Assembly (NCBI GenBank): GCA_015680685.1
Contig: MNCI01009439.1
Span: 551,051 to 615,050, forward strand
DNA from: Gnetum montanum
Lineage: Eukaryota > Streptophyta > Gnetopsida > Gnetales > Gnetaceae
DNA: 64,000 nt
Direction: 5' to 3'
Under the pieces are notes generated by a model, which had not been told where the DNA came from, did not search any database, and saw only the letters and a list, made by a program, of their open reading frames with translations. Both the position numbers and the translations under genes were made by a program. Positions 20,730 through 33,615 of this stretch are shown in pieces; the first letter of the stretch is position 1, and each line of letters opens with the position of its first letter.

Positions 20730-22931
20730 AAATTTTAAAAGGAGATGCAATCAAAAAAATTACCAAATAGCCAAATTGAAATTTGAAAGTTAAATATACT
20801 AATCTAAACATAATTAAAATAACTATATCATCAAGAGAAAATGAGACGTGGGCCACCCTTAACACACCATCTTATTTAATCAAACTCTAAATATATAATT
20901 CTTATAAATCATAACTTTATATATATATATCAAATTTAAATATAACTAAGATCACATTCCAAATCTTCTCACAAGGTAAAAGTTAAAAGGATGTGGACTA
21001 CTTTGAGCACAAGACCTATACTAAACCTAATGAGGAGGACAAGCTCATGTTAGATTGTGGCTAACCCTAACTTTCAGATTTTTCCTTGGGATTCTTTCTT
21101 TTATTTTTTATTTTTTATTTTTATTTTTGAAAGGGAATGGGTGAAAAGGGATTATTTTCTTTTCTCTTTTTTTTTTTACGAATTCTGGGAAAATAGGTTT
21201 AAAAGGGAAATGGAGGTTAGGGTGAGAATTGTTGTTGAACCCTATCACACTCAAGAACTTATTACACTGCCAATGAACATGGTCCTTGTTCTCTTTTTTT
21301 TTTCTATCTATCTATCTCTCTCTCTTTCTCTCTCTTTGAGAAAACTTTGCTCATGGTGTACTTTATTCTTAAGGTAGGAATTTCAACATGAGTCTGGCCG
21401 ATTAGCTGCACTACCAAAGAACACAATCCTTTCGAAACTTTGCCCATGGTGCAATTCAACCCTCATGTATGTGCCTTTAATTACAATCTAATGGCATCAT
21501 AATACGTCTCCTAGGTGGTTAAGGGCTCTCAAGTGGAGATAAACACACTTCACTCTATTGATCACAGGGTAGCCATGGATCATCACAATTGAGGGCTGGG
21601 GCTTAGAAGAGGGAAAATGAGATTTTCCAAGGTCACATAGTGATTGAGGTTAACCATTCTTCAACATCACCTATCCTACACTCACATGATTATGATGATT
21701 ACATAATAAGTTAGCATAAATCCCATCAGCCATAATCCAACATACAAATAAAACTAAAACCTTGAAAAAGACGGGGAAGAATCATAGCATTATTGAAATA
21801 TAAAATATAAAGGAGAGTTCATGTAATAGAAATAGGATATATATAAAGCATTATGCTTGCATTATTTCCAATGGTGTTATGATGACCCAACACCTAGTAA
21901 CTCAAACAATTATAATGATTATTAAAATCATATGAAAAGCAAAAATCAAACCACTATGCTAAGAAAGAAATGATAAAAATGTAAAGAAAATATGCAAATG
22001 CAACTATACACAAATGAAATGCATGATGAAAGAGAAGAAAGCATGCAACTAAGGATATATTAGGCATCCATGTGGGGCATCCACGTATAAATGCTTCAAA
22101 TGAAATGCATTAAAATTTCTAGGTAACTTATGTGCTTGTAAGGTTTTAAAGCATTGTATATGTTGGTGGGCATCACTATTAGGGATTGTGAGATCGTAGA
22201 ACAAATTTACATTTTGGAGTGATTTTGGGATGTCATGATAATTGGTAAAGCTAAAGGGATTGCTCACTAAGGAAGCAAGGGGTTGATTGGCTACCATCCT
22301 AGTTCGAGTTCTCCTAGGGGTGGAACTTGGGAAATATAAAGCTCGTTGCTTCCTTAGTGCAAAGTGATGTGTAGTTGGTTGGTTAGGGGCAGAGGAGAGT
22401 GATTCTTGTTGAGAAGGTTCACTCATAAAATGAAAATTACAGAAAATAAATGTTAAAAATAAACTATAAAATTGCATAAAAAGAAAAGAAATATTGTAAT
22501 AATAATTTTTTTAACAAAGAAAAAAAACACTAAAATATGCTATTGAAAAAAATATTTTTTAAAAAGGGAAATAAATGCATGAAATTGCAATATTTATAAA
22601 ATTAAAAAAAGGAAAATAGTAAAATGAAAAATTTTAGAAAAATAAATTTAAAATCAAATAATTAAATAAAACCACCTTTCAAAGTCAGGACTTAGGTAAG
22701 GATTGTCAAAACAGAAATCTAAAAATGGGACTGGGAAAAATAAGGGTTTAGTAATTTGAAAACAGGATTCTGGTAATAATGATTTTCAAAAAATAGGAAA
22801 CATCAATTTTCAAAAAAAAAAAAAGGTAGAAAATAAAAGGGTTTGGAGACAAAGGTTTTAAGAAAAAAAAATTCAACAAGTCTTGAAACAAGATCGGGAA
22901 ATGAAATAGATGTAAGAAAAATGGTAAGAAA
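20730..22931 (+). mobile_element. Family P element 1, interior right of element I
   Basis: About 2.2 kb with no gag or pol signature. Its first bases and last 350 bases match the two ends of the short P interior at 52777-53183, which looks like an internal-deletion version. A CT-rich microsatellite lies at 21303-21340. The only long frame is antisense (22477-22049). Confidence 0.6.
22049..22477 (-). CDS. Unrecognised 142-residue antisense frame in the family P interior
   Basis: It begins with a hydrophobic N-terminus, MQFYSLFLTFIFCNFHFM, and continues as an ordinary mixed sequence with TPRRTRTRMVANQPL and HLKHLYVDAPHGCLIYP. It is longer than expected for AT-rich non-coding DNA. No domain is recognised. 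It lies opposite to the transcription direction of the surrounding LTR element, and it is absent from the deleted P copy at 52.8 kb, so conservation cannot be tested inside the window. It could be a relic of an antisense or captured gene, or chance. Confidence 0.3.
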   Translation of the reverse strand: MQFYSLFLTFIFCNFHFMSEPSQQESLSSAPNQPTTHHFALRKQRALYFPSSTPRRTRTRMVANQPLASLVSNPFSFTNYHDIPKSLQNVNLFYDLTIPNSDAHQHIQCFKTLQAHKLPRNFNAFHLKHLYVDAPHGCLIYP

Positions 22932-24278
22932 AGTTGATGTGGGAAATTTTGGTTGCACCAACACCTGGAACTCGTTTGAGGAGACTATTGCCTAGGGTGC
23001 CTCTTGTATGGGTACAGAAACCTAGGAATAGTCTCAGCTGAAGAGGGCCATGTGACCTTGTAAATTAAATTAAAAGTTGGAAAATTTAAATTGAACAATA
23101 GTTCTCAAATTCCAAGACTCAATACTACTTGTAGTTGCTAGTAGAGGAAGAGAGCTTCTAACAATGCCATGTTTACATCATGTACCTTGCCGAAGTGAGG
23201 GGAGGCCAATCGATGACCACCGCTGTGCACTTTTCCTGTGTGCTATGCTCACATGCTCTTGTGCCCGTCATTTGCTGTCACCTATCTATGGTGAGAGAGG
23301 GTTGCTTATGGCAGCTTGAAAGAAAATGAAATTGCTTTTTTGGTTTCCACCCTCCTCAGGATCTGACACTAATTTCCCAATCCTCCAAGCTCAATGATTA
23401 TAGTCTATAAATAAGCAAGTGTAGTCTCAGTGGAAAATGACAACACCACCCTACTGCTACCAATTCCTTACAAGAATAACCACTCCCATTACTACCCATG
23501 CATGGTGACAATTATTGCAACATGAGAACACATTATGGTTGCCCCTGGTGGTATGACAATTAGATCCACCTTCAAGAGTGGAGACGAGAATGTTTTAAGA
23601 GACCACCACCATCACCACGACGTTACACAATAACATAATGTTGCAATAAGTGCAGGTAGTGGATGTACAACTTGTGCATCAAAGAGGAGGAAGGGAATTA
23701 ATGTTCATGCACTGATCATGGTCTTAGGTTAGAGGTAGCCTTGGATGGCCATTATGATTGTGTGATTTGTGATGTCTTCGATCTTATTCAAAACGCATGA
23801 GAAAGATGAAAGATTCATTGTGAATTTCCCATTATTAGGATAAGTTGTGAAGCAAATTTCTAAGGTAGTAGTGATCATTTAGGTGTTTCAAACTTCACTT
23901 TTATTGTTTGCATGGAAGTTTTTGAATAAAAAACAAGTGCCAGAGGAAAGGTTGCCATGCATAGGGAGTTGCTCTTATATCTTTGGAAGAGGCTGAATAA
24001 TCGATAGTAAAAGGGCTAGTGGGGAGACGTTAACGAATGTTGGTATTTTGTGCATTAAGGTTAAGGATTAAAAACTTGTTAATTACCTTATGTTCAATTC
24101 ACCATGAAGTAATGGTCAACACTACATGGAATCTCCTTTAAAAGATGTTAATCATGTAACCCAATGCATCTCCAAGAAATGGATTCCAAATCCACCGTCT
24201 TGTATTCCATGCGCCTATCATCATGTTGAGTGTACCCTTCTTTACCTATGTTACATTAAACAAATTTGGATGAGGTTA
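22932..24278 (+). mobile_element. Family P element 1, 3' LTR, interrupted by element II
   Basis: Aligns to 12212-14066 but shows strong CpG loss and some deletions. It breaks at 24278, inside the string matching GGTTATAACCTACAAAATTT of the 5' LTR at 13.98 kb. The downstream half of that string is found at 51886, after element II. Confidence 0.75.
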
Positions 24279-25259
24279 TGATGAGCAGAGAGGTACCCCT
24301 ATGCTCAACCATATGAATACAAGCGTTCACACATGATCTGGTTGAATTCCAAGGACTAAGTGCCTATGCGCCTTTGTGGAACAAGGACGGGTTGGTTGAT
24401 CGTTGTCTTCCCAAACTTACTTGTATGTCATGATTGTATGGTAAAGTAAGCTTGAAGCATATGATTTTTATAGCTTTTATGTTTTTATGTTCTACTGCTA
24501 ATAAGGGAGGAGAGAGAGAGAACACTAAGTGACTAATTTAACTTAACTACTGATTAACTAGGCTTTAAACTGATCTTAACACCAGTATCCATTCTCACTT
24601 GCTGTACACATCCTGAACCAGCACAACACTACTAGGATTACCAAAAGCTAATTGTTACTGGGTTATCAAGTGTTACACGCATGCTCAAAGTGATCATACT
24701 ATGTGTGCTAATAATAGAAATGTAAAGTGCATAAAATAAAATAAAATAATAAAAAAAATAAATGCAGAAGAAAATAAAATAAAGGAGATGAGTAAGAAAA
24801 CAAATCTTAAGTGCTACAAGGATGAATCCAAGAGCTTGTCTTTATTGCCATACACAAGATGTGCTCAGGTATACAATGCTCGAATAAAGATCTGTCCATA
24901 CTTAGACCTCCTGCTGCGGGCACTTGGCTAGAGTTTTGCTACTTGACTCCTAAAAGACTTCCTCTTCTAAATTCTTCTTCTTCTTGACTTCCCCCTATTG
25001 TGTGCCTGGGCATTGTATTTATAGGCTTGGGAGTAGCTACTCTAATAATTACAAAAACTACCACTCTAATTTTAAAGAAACTGCCCCTCTAATTTTAGAG
25101 AGAAACTACCACTCTAGTTTTCGAGAAATTGCCACTCTAATTTTAAAGAAATTGTCCCTCTAATAATTAGAGTAACTGCTCTAATAATAACCATTCTAAT
25201 AATTAGAGTAACTGCCCTAATAATAACCACTCTAATTATTAGAGTAACCGCTCTCATCA
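24279..25259 (-). repeat. Element II 3' LTR
   Basis: On the plus strand TGATGAGCAG to CTCATCA, 981 bp. The outermost 150 bases resemble the element I LTR (GAGGTACCCCTA, CAACCATA). A minus-strand TATA box is at 25016-25023. Upstream of the TATA (25040-25255) is an array of CTCTAATNATTAGAG-like palindromes. Confidence 0.8.
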
Positions 25260-26223
25260 TACTCCCATGACTAAATGAAAACTCGTCCTCGAGTTCCTTA
25301 CAAAATATTGAAAAGGTATGGGATTATTGACTAATTGACAACTGACGGATAATAGACTCAATGTGCCTAGTGAACGGATCAATAAGCATATTACAACATT
25401 GTGGTGAAAACTCATAGATAAATGACATCCAAGCCTTTATTTGGCAGCTTGTAGAGAAAGAGAGAGAAAGAAAATGAAGTGTGTTTCCACAAATGCTAAG
25501 ATTGTGCCTTCCGTTATTTATCCATAGCCATGTCACTAGACTTGCCCCTTTCGTAAATGCTCCAGTTCCGGTCCATCCTGAGTGCTTCCTCCAAGTCCAA
25601 TCCATTATTTGTATGAACGCTATCTGCACACACAACACAGTGAAAAATAAGCAAGGATAGATAAACCACAATGCAATTGATACCTTGCCTCGAGATGAAG
25701 CGCATTGGCTGAGTTGTGGTTATGGAAAAAACTAGTTTGGAGATTTATCACAGGTGACTACCCAAGGTGTAGGGGTTAGGAAAATAGTAAAATGGAGAAA
25801 ATTGAAAAATGTGTGCTAGGGCCCCCATGACTAAGAGCAAACCTTCAGTAGCTATAAGATGGAAAAATATGAGAAACAAGAAAGATGGGAAAAAATAACA
25901 ACAGCAACGCCAATAAAATGGATGTCATGGATGGGGATGGATTGCTAATGTTTGGTTTTTACAATCCATTTCTTAGTCCACCATCATGAGCACTTATTGG
26001 ATGACGAATAAAAGCAATCAAGCAAATAAAGAAATAGTAAAAATATGAATGATGGTGTAAAAAAAAATAAGAAAAGTTGAAAGAATGTGTAAAAAAAAAA
26101 TCTATGAAAAAAAATGTGTTAAACAAAAATTCAAAAAGAACTGAGGGCCTCGATTGATTAGCAAAGGTGGCCATCTCCCCCATGACTAAGTTGAAAGGAG
26201 GAGATCTGAAATAATGATCAGGG
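25260..26223 (-). other. Element II non-coding region before the 3' LTR
   Basis: Lies between integrase and the 3' LTR. It is homologous in blocks to 14734-16640 of element I (for example AAAAAGAACTGAGGGCC and GGTGGCCATCTCCCCCATGA). No coding support. Confidence 0.6.
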
Positions 26224-29048
26224 TCATCCCTTCTTAGAGGTATTATGTGCACTAGCTGTTATAAGTTCATGGAAGGGTTTGCTCTGTTGCACATTGACTA
26301 GTAATCTCTTATTAGGGCTCTCAAGTTTGTATATGGTCATGGCCCTTGAAGGAAAGGTTGTATGAATAATGTAAGGTCCTTTCCATAGTGCTTGAAATTT
26401 TGTGCGTTGTGGCACATGTGTGGGGTTCTAGTAGAGGACCTTATCTCCTGGTTGATACTTAACCTTTCGAATTTTCAAGTCATGACATTGCTTGTTATAT
26501 GCCTTGTGCAACTCATTTGATGATAGGGTAGCTAATCAATTTTTTTTAGCACGTTTAAAGTTTCCAACCTTTGTTTTTGTGCTAGATCAAGGTAAAGGTG
26601 GAGGTCACAAGCCATGGATAGTGTACAGAGCTCGGTTTGAATCGGAAGCTTTGGAAGTTTTCCGTACACTAACTCATAGGGAGAGTAGCCTATAGGGAGT
26701 TTCCAAGTGGAGCGGTATGCCCAAAGAGCATCATTTAGTTTAGTGCTCCAATCTCACCTATACTTGCTAATTTTTCTTGTCAATATTTTAGTGATCTCCC
26801 TGTTAGTAACCTTGACTTGTCCATTAGCTTGGGGGTGATAAGGTGTAGTCAATTTATGTTCAACCCCTAAGCATTGCATTAACTTCCAAAACGTTGCACC
26901 TGTAAAGTGTGTTCCATTATCCGAGATAAGTGCACGTGGCATACCAAACCTATTTATGATTTTTTGTTATACAAATTGTATAGTTGTAGATGATGTGTAG
27001 TTTGTAACAGCAGCTACTTCAGTCCATTTCATTAGATAGTCTATGGAAACAATGATGTAAGCTTTTCCATTGGACATTGGTGTAATGGGCCCCATAAATT
27101 CTATTCCCCAAATGTTGAAGGGTTCTAAAGGTTGAATCCATTATTGCAGACCCTCCATTCTAGCAATCATTCCCCCATCATGTTGACAGTGCTCGCAAGA
27201 TTGGACAAATTGATGGGTGTCTTGAAATAATGTTGGCTAGTAATATCTTGCAAGCAAGATCTTAATAGCCATTCATCTCCCTGCATAGTGACCCCCACTA
27301 GGTCCCTCATGAGCATCTTGGAGAACTCTTAGTTGGTCCACCTCAAGCACGCACCATTGAACCAAGCTATCAGGACATACTTTGTAAAGTTGTCCATTGA
27401 TTTCCATGAAGTACTTGGCTCTATGAAGAAATTGTTGTTTCTTCCTAAAGTCCAGCTCTTGTGGTGTTTTTTGGGAAAGGAGGTAGGTGAGAATGCTACT
27501 ATACTAATTCATTTTCATGGGTTGGTTACTCACTACATCGACAAAGAGGGCTTCATCAGGAAAATGATCGGATATGGCATATTCATCCTCTTTGTTGTCC
27601 CAGTGTAACTGAGATAAATGATCTGCAACTATGTTCTCGACATCATTTTGATTGATCATTGTTAGATCGAACTCCTATAGGATTACCAGCCATCATATAA
27701 TATGAGGGCTAACTGTTGGCTTGTTCATAAGGAACTAGATTGCACTATGATCCGTATGGATGAACACTTTGTAACCTAACACATAGTGCCTAAACTTATC
27801 TAGTGCAAACACTACAATCATTAATTTTTTTTCTGTAGTTGTGTAGTTAAGTTGTGCACCGGTGATACTCCTACTTGCATAGTGGATAACTATGTAAGTA
27901 CGGCTCCTAAGGCATAATTGGACACATCAATCATTATATGGAATGGTTTGGACTAGTCAGGGGCTTGTAGAATGGGAGTTTCTACAAGCTTTTTTTTTCA
28001 GAGTTTGGAATGCTCGTTCACATTCCCTGGTCCATTCGAATGGTGCATCCTTCTTCGTTAGCTCTACCAACAATTTGGAAATCTTAGAGAAGTTCTCAAT
28101 GAATCTCCTATAGTAGCCAGTATGTCCAGGGAATGATCAAATGTCTTTGATAGTTTCCAGTTGAAAGGTGATTCCTTGAATGATCCTAACTTTATCTAGG
28201 TCTACCTCTATTCCTGAATGTGAAATCTTATGCCCAAGTACTACACCTTCTTGGACCATCAACTAGATTTTTTGCCAGTTGAGCCTTAAGTTGGTTTCTA
28301 CGCATCTTTTCAGCACATGCTCTAATTGGTCCAAGGCTTGATAAAAGCTTGTTCCATAAGTGGAGAAGTCGTCCATAAAGAATTCCACTCCGTTTCCTAT
28401 CTACTATTGGAATATGCTTAGAACTAGGCATTGAAAAGTGGCAGAAGCATTGCATAAGCCAAACGACATTTGTTTATATGCAAACGTTCCCCAAGGACTA
28501 GTGAACGTTGCCTTGGCTTGATCTTCTGGGGCTATCCTTATTTGGTTATATCCACTATAGACATCTAGAAAACTATAATAGCGATGCCCCGCTATGGTGT
28601 CTAAGACTTGGTCAACAAATGGCAATGGAAAGTGATCCTTAAATGTTGCCATGTTCAGTAGCCTAAAATCTATACACACCCTCCATTTACCTTCCTTTTT
28701 AGGCACGATCACCAAAGGGCTAACCCATTCACTATCAACAATGGGATATATGAACCCAGCCTTAAGAAGCTGTTGTATTTATTCTTTTACTATTTGCTTC
28801 AATTTTGGGTTTAATTGCCTTTGCAGTTGTTTTCAAGGTTTCATGGAGGGTGCAATGTAAATCCTATGCTGGCATATCCTAGGATCTATTCTAGTTAACT
28901 TAGGGTATGACGAGGCAAAGGCTTTTGACCACTTGTTTATCACTTTCAGCAGTCTTTTTTTTTTTTTGGGAACAAGTCTTGCATTGATGATCACCATTTT
29001 TCCATTTTCGAGGATCATATACTCTAGATTGGTGGGTAATGGTTTCAA
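26224..29048 (-). pseudogene. Element II pol (RT, RNase H, integrase), degraded
   Basis: From 29048 downwards, RT motifs occur as AGFIYPIVDSEWVSPL, VIVPKKEGKWRVCIDF, YSFLDVYSGYNQI and SFGLCNASATFQ. The catalytic box is FFMDDFSTYG near 28.37 kb, typical of Athila-like plant gypsy RTs. RNase H follows with KPFHIMIDVSNYALGAVL near 27.95 kb, then a badly broken stretch. Integrase has an HHCC-like HEGPSGGH plus CEHC near 27.2-27.3 kb. In the core the first Asp is Glu (WGIEFMGPI), SDNGTHFTG is kept, and the catalytic Glu is Lys (ANGQVKVTNREI). The frame ends with a GPY-like WKGPYIIHTTF near 26.37 kb. Stops occur throughout, so there is no activity. Confidence 0.8.
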
Positions 29049-29093
29049 ATCTAGGGGCTCTTATTTAAATCTCTCAGGAATTTCCAACTTCCC

Positions 29094-31136
29094 CTAGTTG
29101 ATGTTTTCAAGGTTAAGGCTTGGAAGTTGGCAACGAACTTGCTCTAGTGCATCTATGATTTCAATGTAAGCACTAGTTATCCCCTCAGTTNTTATTATTG
29201 GGAAGTCCCCTTTACTGTTGTTCACTTGTATTACTAGGAAATCAGCTATATACGACCACCCACACATAATGGTAACGATGTCCTCCACCAGTTCCAAGGG
29301 GACAGTAATGGACTGGTTGGCCAAATCTAGTCGAATATTACTCTTCCTTAATGGAGGCAGGTTCCAAGCTTTGTACATCTCTTGTGATATTAAGTTGACT
29401 CTGGAACCTGAGTGTAGAAGAGCTTTACATGGTTCATTCCCAACAACTTGGAGATAGATTAGAGGGCTTCTAGGATCAGAGAATTTCCTGGGAAGGTGGT
29501 CCAACTTAATCCAATCAGCAACAACATGTGTTAACATAACTGTATGCGTTGGCTTGATGTTTGGTTTGAAAGAAGCCTTGAAGCCTTAATTGATGGGGAG
29601 GCATTCAGAGGTTCAATCGCTTGTAGTTCTGAGGGCTTGGTTGGATTGTTGGTTTTGAAGAAAGGTCTTCTCTTCATATGGTTGTTAGAAGCAACAGTGG
29701 GTTGAAGATTCACAGCCCTCATAGCATTGCATTACTACGATTGAGTGGGGAGTTCCCCTTGCATCGCTGGAGTGGATGGTAATGGAGCTATTGGTGTGAG
29801 AGTTGCGGATGGATTTAGAGGGTGGTATGTCTGTGGGTTACCTTCCATAGGAGAAGGAGTCCTATAATAATCCCAAGTTTGATAGTGATGTTGTGGTGTC
29901 ACGTGACCAACAGAGTCATGTGGAGAGATTGGCTGTTGCACACAGTAGCCATATGGATCCAGTTGCCGGTAGGGGTATTGTTGCCTTGGTGGTGGCATCC
30001 CCCATGACTGTGGGTATTTCCACTATTGATGTTGCTCAATAGGTTGTGATGGAGTTCCACTTGGATAATATGTTGAAGGTTGGTAGAACTTCCTTGGGTT
30101 ACCTTGGGGATACGGTAACTGTCAGGGAGCTTGCTTTTTATTAAGTCGTGGGTTGAGTGCATACATCCCAGACTCTTGTAAATTTGAGATGACTGGGCAA
30201 CATCCCTTAGGATGGTCGTATTGGCATATTTCACATCTACCATCACTGTCCATTTCTGAATCCACAACCTCTTCAGTGATGACCATTTTTCCCTTACCTT
30301 TGTTATGTGCATTGTCCATTTCTCTCTTTTTATTTTTGTTATAGTCACTACCTCGCTCCTTAGACTCCTCTACGATTTTAAGAACTATTTCAAACCTACT
30401 ATCTAGGGAGTCCCACATTTGGTCTACCTTTGTCGACACTTCTATTGTTAATTTTTAGAGCGGAAAAGTTTTCCTATTCACCATATCCTCGAGTGGTGAC
30501 TCTTCCTCCTCCTCATAGAATCTCACTCCCGTTTTTCGGAGGGAAGGATCTCAGTTGTACTCTTCTGCACCGTCTCTCTTACGTAGCTCCCCTTCTTCCT
30601 TGGCTACTTGCTTTAGCAATCTATGAACTTGATGGGACCTAAGCTTTGATAATTTCCCTTGGGCATACGTTCCAAGGGTTCTCCTTGTTTCATGCCTAAG
30701 TCCATCCACGAGATGGAGTAGTCGATCCTGCTACGAATAACCATGGCTAGGACAATGATGTAATAGTACGTAATAGCAGCCCATGGCAGCATCCAAGGGT
30801 TCATGATTTCCTTGCTTCCATCCTTGGATTTATTTTCATAGGTTAGACACTTGGGAGTACGTTTGATACTTATCATTAAACAGTTCGAACATCGTACTCC
30901 ACCTCCGAATGGATTCCGGTTCTAAGGACCGGTACAAGCTTTCTACTTCTTTCACTAGTGTCCTTGGGAATAACTTCAGTTTTTGCCATTCGTTCTTGAT
31001 GTTTTGCAAGGCACATGCATCGTGGAATTCTTGTAAGTGGTTTTGAGGATCAGCATTGTATCCCCCTTCAAATCGTGGGGTATTTTTCATGTCTAACCTC
31101 TTGATCCTACTGTCCTTTTGGTGCCTTGTTGGAACT
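29094..31136 (-). pseudogene. Element II gag (3' part) and protease
   Basis: Continues the gag that is split by element III at 31136. The capsid region is at 31136-30836, with FEGGYNADPQNHLQEF, NEWQKLKLFPRTL and RRWSTMFELFNDKY. The variant zinc knuckle CEICQYDHPKGCC is at 30235-30197. A Pro/Tyr-rich linker follows at 29998-29735. The protease at 29537-29094 has ALLHSGSRVNLIS, so the catalytic Asp of DSGS is His. A single N at 29191 replaces a segment of about 100 residues that element I has at the same point. Stops separate the parts. Confidence 0.75.
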
Positions 31137-32867
31137 TGAAACACCACTAATTTTGGCCTAACACTTTGAAGTAAGAACAACTTAGGCCATTTTGAGCTTT
31201 TGGGAGGCAAACATTTAACTAAGGCATGTAACTCACACTCTGCTTGTCAAGCTACCTTGCCCTCAACATGAGCAGCTCCAACGACTCCAAAATCAAGTAA
31301 AAAATGGTTCAATCTGAGGGTGCAAGTCATCCTTAAGGGTCACTATTGTCCACTTCAAGTTTCAGCATTTGGGAGTTCAAATTTTGAGCCAAATTGTACA
31401 TAGTTTTGTACTCACATTGTGGTCACGCTGGCAGTGTGAGTCCAGCGTGAGAAAATCTAAGAGCCTCAAAACTGAGTCTAAATGATTTAATTTCAAAGGT
31501 GCAAGTTATCCTCAGGGTTCATTGTTGACAACTTCAAGTCCCAGCCACTAGAATTCTATATTTCAGATCCAAAATTGCAAGCTTTTGTAGCTCACACTGT
31601 GGTCATGCTGAGCTCACACTAGCAGCATGAGTCTAGCGTGAGCTACCAAAAGTGGTTTAAAAAAATGCACATCCAAGATCAATTTTTGACTTGTAGATCA
31701 CTCTCAAGGTCAACCACAATCAAGAAATTACTATACTCAAGAAACAGGCTTGAAAGATCAAATTTTTTTTTGAAATATATCATTTTTAGCTCACTCACGT
31801 TGAGGTCACGTTGGCAGCGTTAGTATAGCATGAGCGCAGCATGAGTCCAACGTGAGTACTGATCACTCCCAATCAAAAGCATGCCAAACACACGTTGAGG
31901 ACATGCCATGATAGAATCAACTCATGCTGGAAGCTTTGTTGAAATATAGATGCCTCAAGCAGCCACAAAACCACTTAAATTGACATCTTGTAGTAGTCAA
32001 TTCAGGGACTGAGAGGTTTCAAGCGAGCCGGGGTCAATCTCTCTTGTTGTAAATTATCATTTCCATTGTAAATTTTCATCATTTATGAGCTTATCAAGAT
32101 CTTATGCCCCAAATTGTATCTACTTCCATGGGCATAAGCTAGCTTGTGTAAGCCAATACACGTTGTAAGATACAGTGCATCCAGTCAAGAACGTAGCTCG
32201 CCTATGCACATCCAATTGACATGCAGCTGTCCATCTAACACTTGTCACATGATCTATTTTCCTCTCATTTCTTAGCCATTGATCCATCTATGAGTTCCAT
32301 ACCCAAACCTAGATAAAGCTTATAAATAGCCCATCCATTCACATAAATGGGGTTGGCAATTTTGAAGGTTGACAACTTAGGAAACACTGACTAGCAACTT
32401 TTGGATGCTTGGGCGCACCTGACTCCTAGCATCCAAGCACCTGCAAGCACATCACCTCGAGGCTTAGCACTTGACTTGCCATTCACATGCGTAGCTATGC
32501 TTTGACCAGTGCACATTCATTCTAAGTAATACAATGCAATTTATTTTTTCCTTCCATGTTATTTTTTACTCTGTTTTAAATTCAATTTATGCTTTGTTTA
32601 CAATATCAGTTCTGTATACGCTCTGTTTGCATTTTGGGTGTCATTTTTTACATTTTGAACATCAGTTACGATAACCCTAGCATAAGCCATAGCTTACATT
32701 CAGGGATGTCCTTGGTTAATTTGCGTGCAGACCATCCAAGGCACTATGCCTTCGTTTTCTTTTCCAGCTTGCCCTCACATGAAGGCAGGGTCAGCTGTGC
32801 CAATCTGGTGATCTTTCAGTGTTTGTTTTTCCCTTCCAATCTTACATTGACGATTTTTGTCAGTATA
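31137..32867 (+). repeat. Element III 5' LTR
   Basis: Begins TGAAACACCACTAAT and ends GTCAGTATA, where the partner ends GTCAGTACA. It is rich in CTCACGCT-like octamers and their complement AGCGTGAG (for example around 31.41-31.46, 31.60-31.65 and 31.79-31.86 kb). Confidence 0.85.
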
Positions 32868-33615
32868 GTAAATTGGCACTAGAGGGCCTGAACTTGTTTA
32901 CCATCTGTCAAAATGTTGATCATGTTACCTGTTCAAATGCTACGCTAACTAAGTGCTGAAACTAAGGCCCAGCTTGTCAAGGTAGCTTACACATACCAGC
33001 TTGCTCATGCTGAGCCCAATTACTCATGCTTAGCTTGCTCACGCTAAACCCTAGTTACTCATGCTAGCTTGACAACTTACTCATGCTAGCTTGTCAAGCC
33101 ACCTTACTCACGCTGTCAGCTTGCTCACGCTATTAGCTTACTCACGCTCAAGCTAGTTTGCACATGCTCAGTTTACACATGCCTAACTTACTCACAATAG
33201 CTTGACCACCTAGCTTACGCATGCTCAGCTCATCTAGCCCAATTTATTCACGCTCACTATGGAATCTTCCTAGATCAACACAGTGACATTATCGATCTCT
33301 GAATTTGGGGTTGAAACCTTGAACCTGGTGACTGCTACAAAACCCATAACTGGTATTGAACAAATAAACCCTCAAGGCCCAACTCACCAGTCACTTAGGC
33401 TACAGGGCAAAGACCCTACTTAGGCAATTTTCACACTAGAACAATATAATTTCATTTGTGTAAAGATTCAAGCCAACCTGCCTATCAATCATGTAGAGAG
33501 AGAAGCGAAACGAGACTATGAGCTCATTTACAAAGGAGGTCGTGAGTTCACTCCCTCAACATTTGATATAATCCCTCTTTTCACACACCTTCATTGACTT
33601 ATATCTCATCTTCTC
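32868..33615 (+). other. Element III leader with primer site and CTCACGCT octamer array
   Basis: The primer-site candidate starts at 32874 (TGGCACTAGAGGGCCTGA), six bases after the LTR. From about 32990 to 33255 the leader is packed with degenerate CTCA(C/T)GCT octamers separated by AGCTTG-like spacers. No coding frame is supported. Confidence 0.6.

Noticed and set aside
32990-33255. CRISPR-like array of short repeats
   Set aside because: Repeats are degenerate octamers with irregular spacers in a plant retrotransposon leader; no cas genes.
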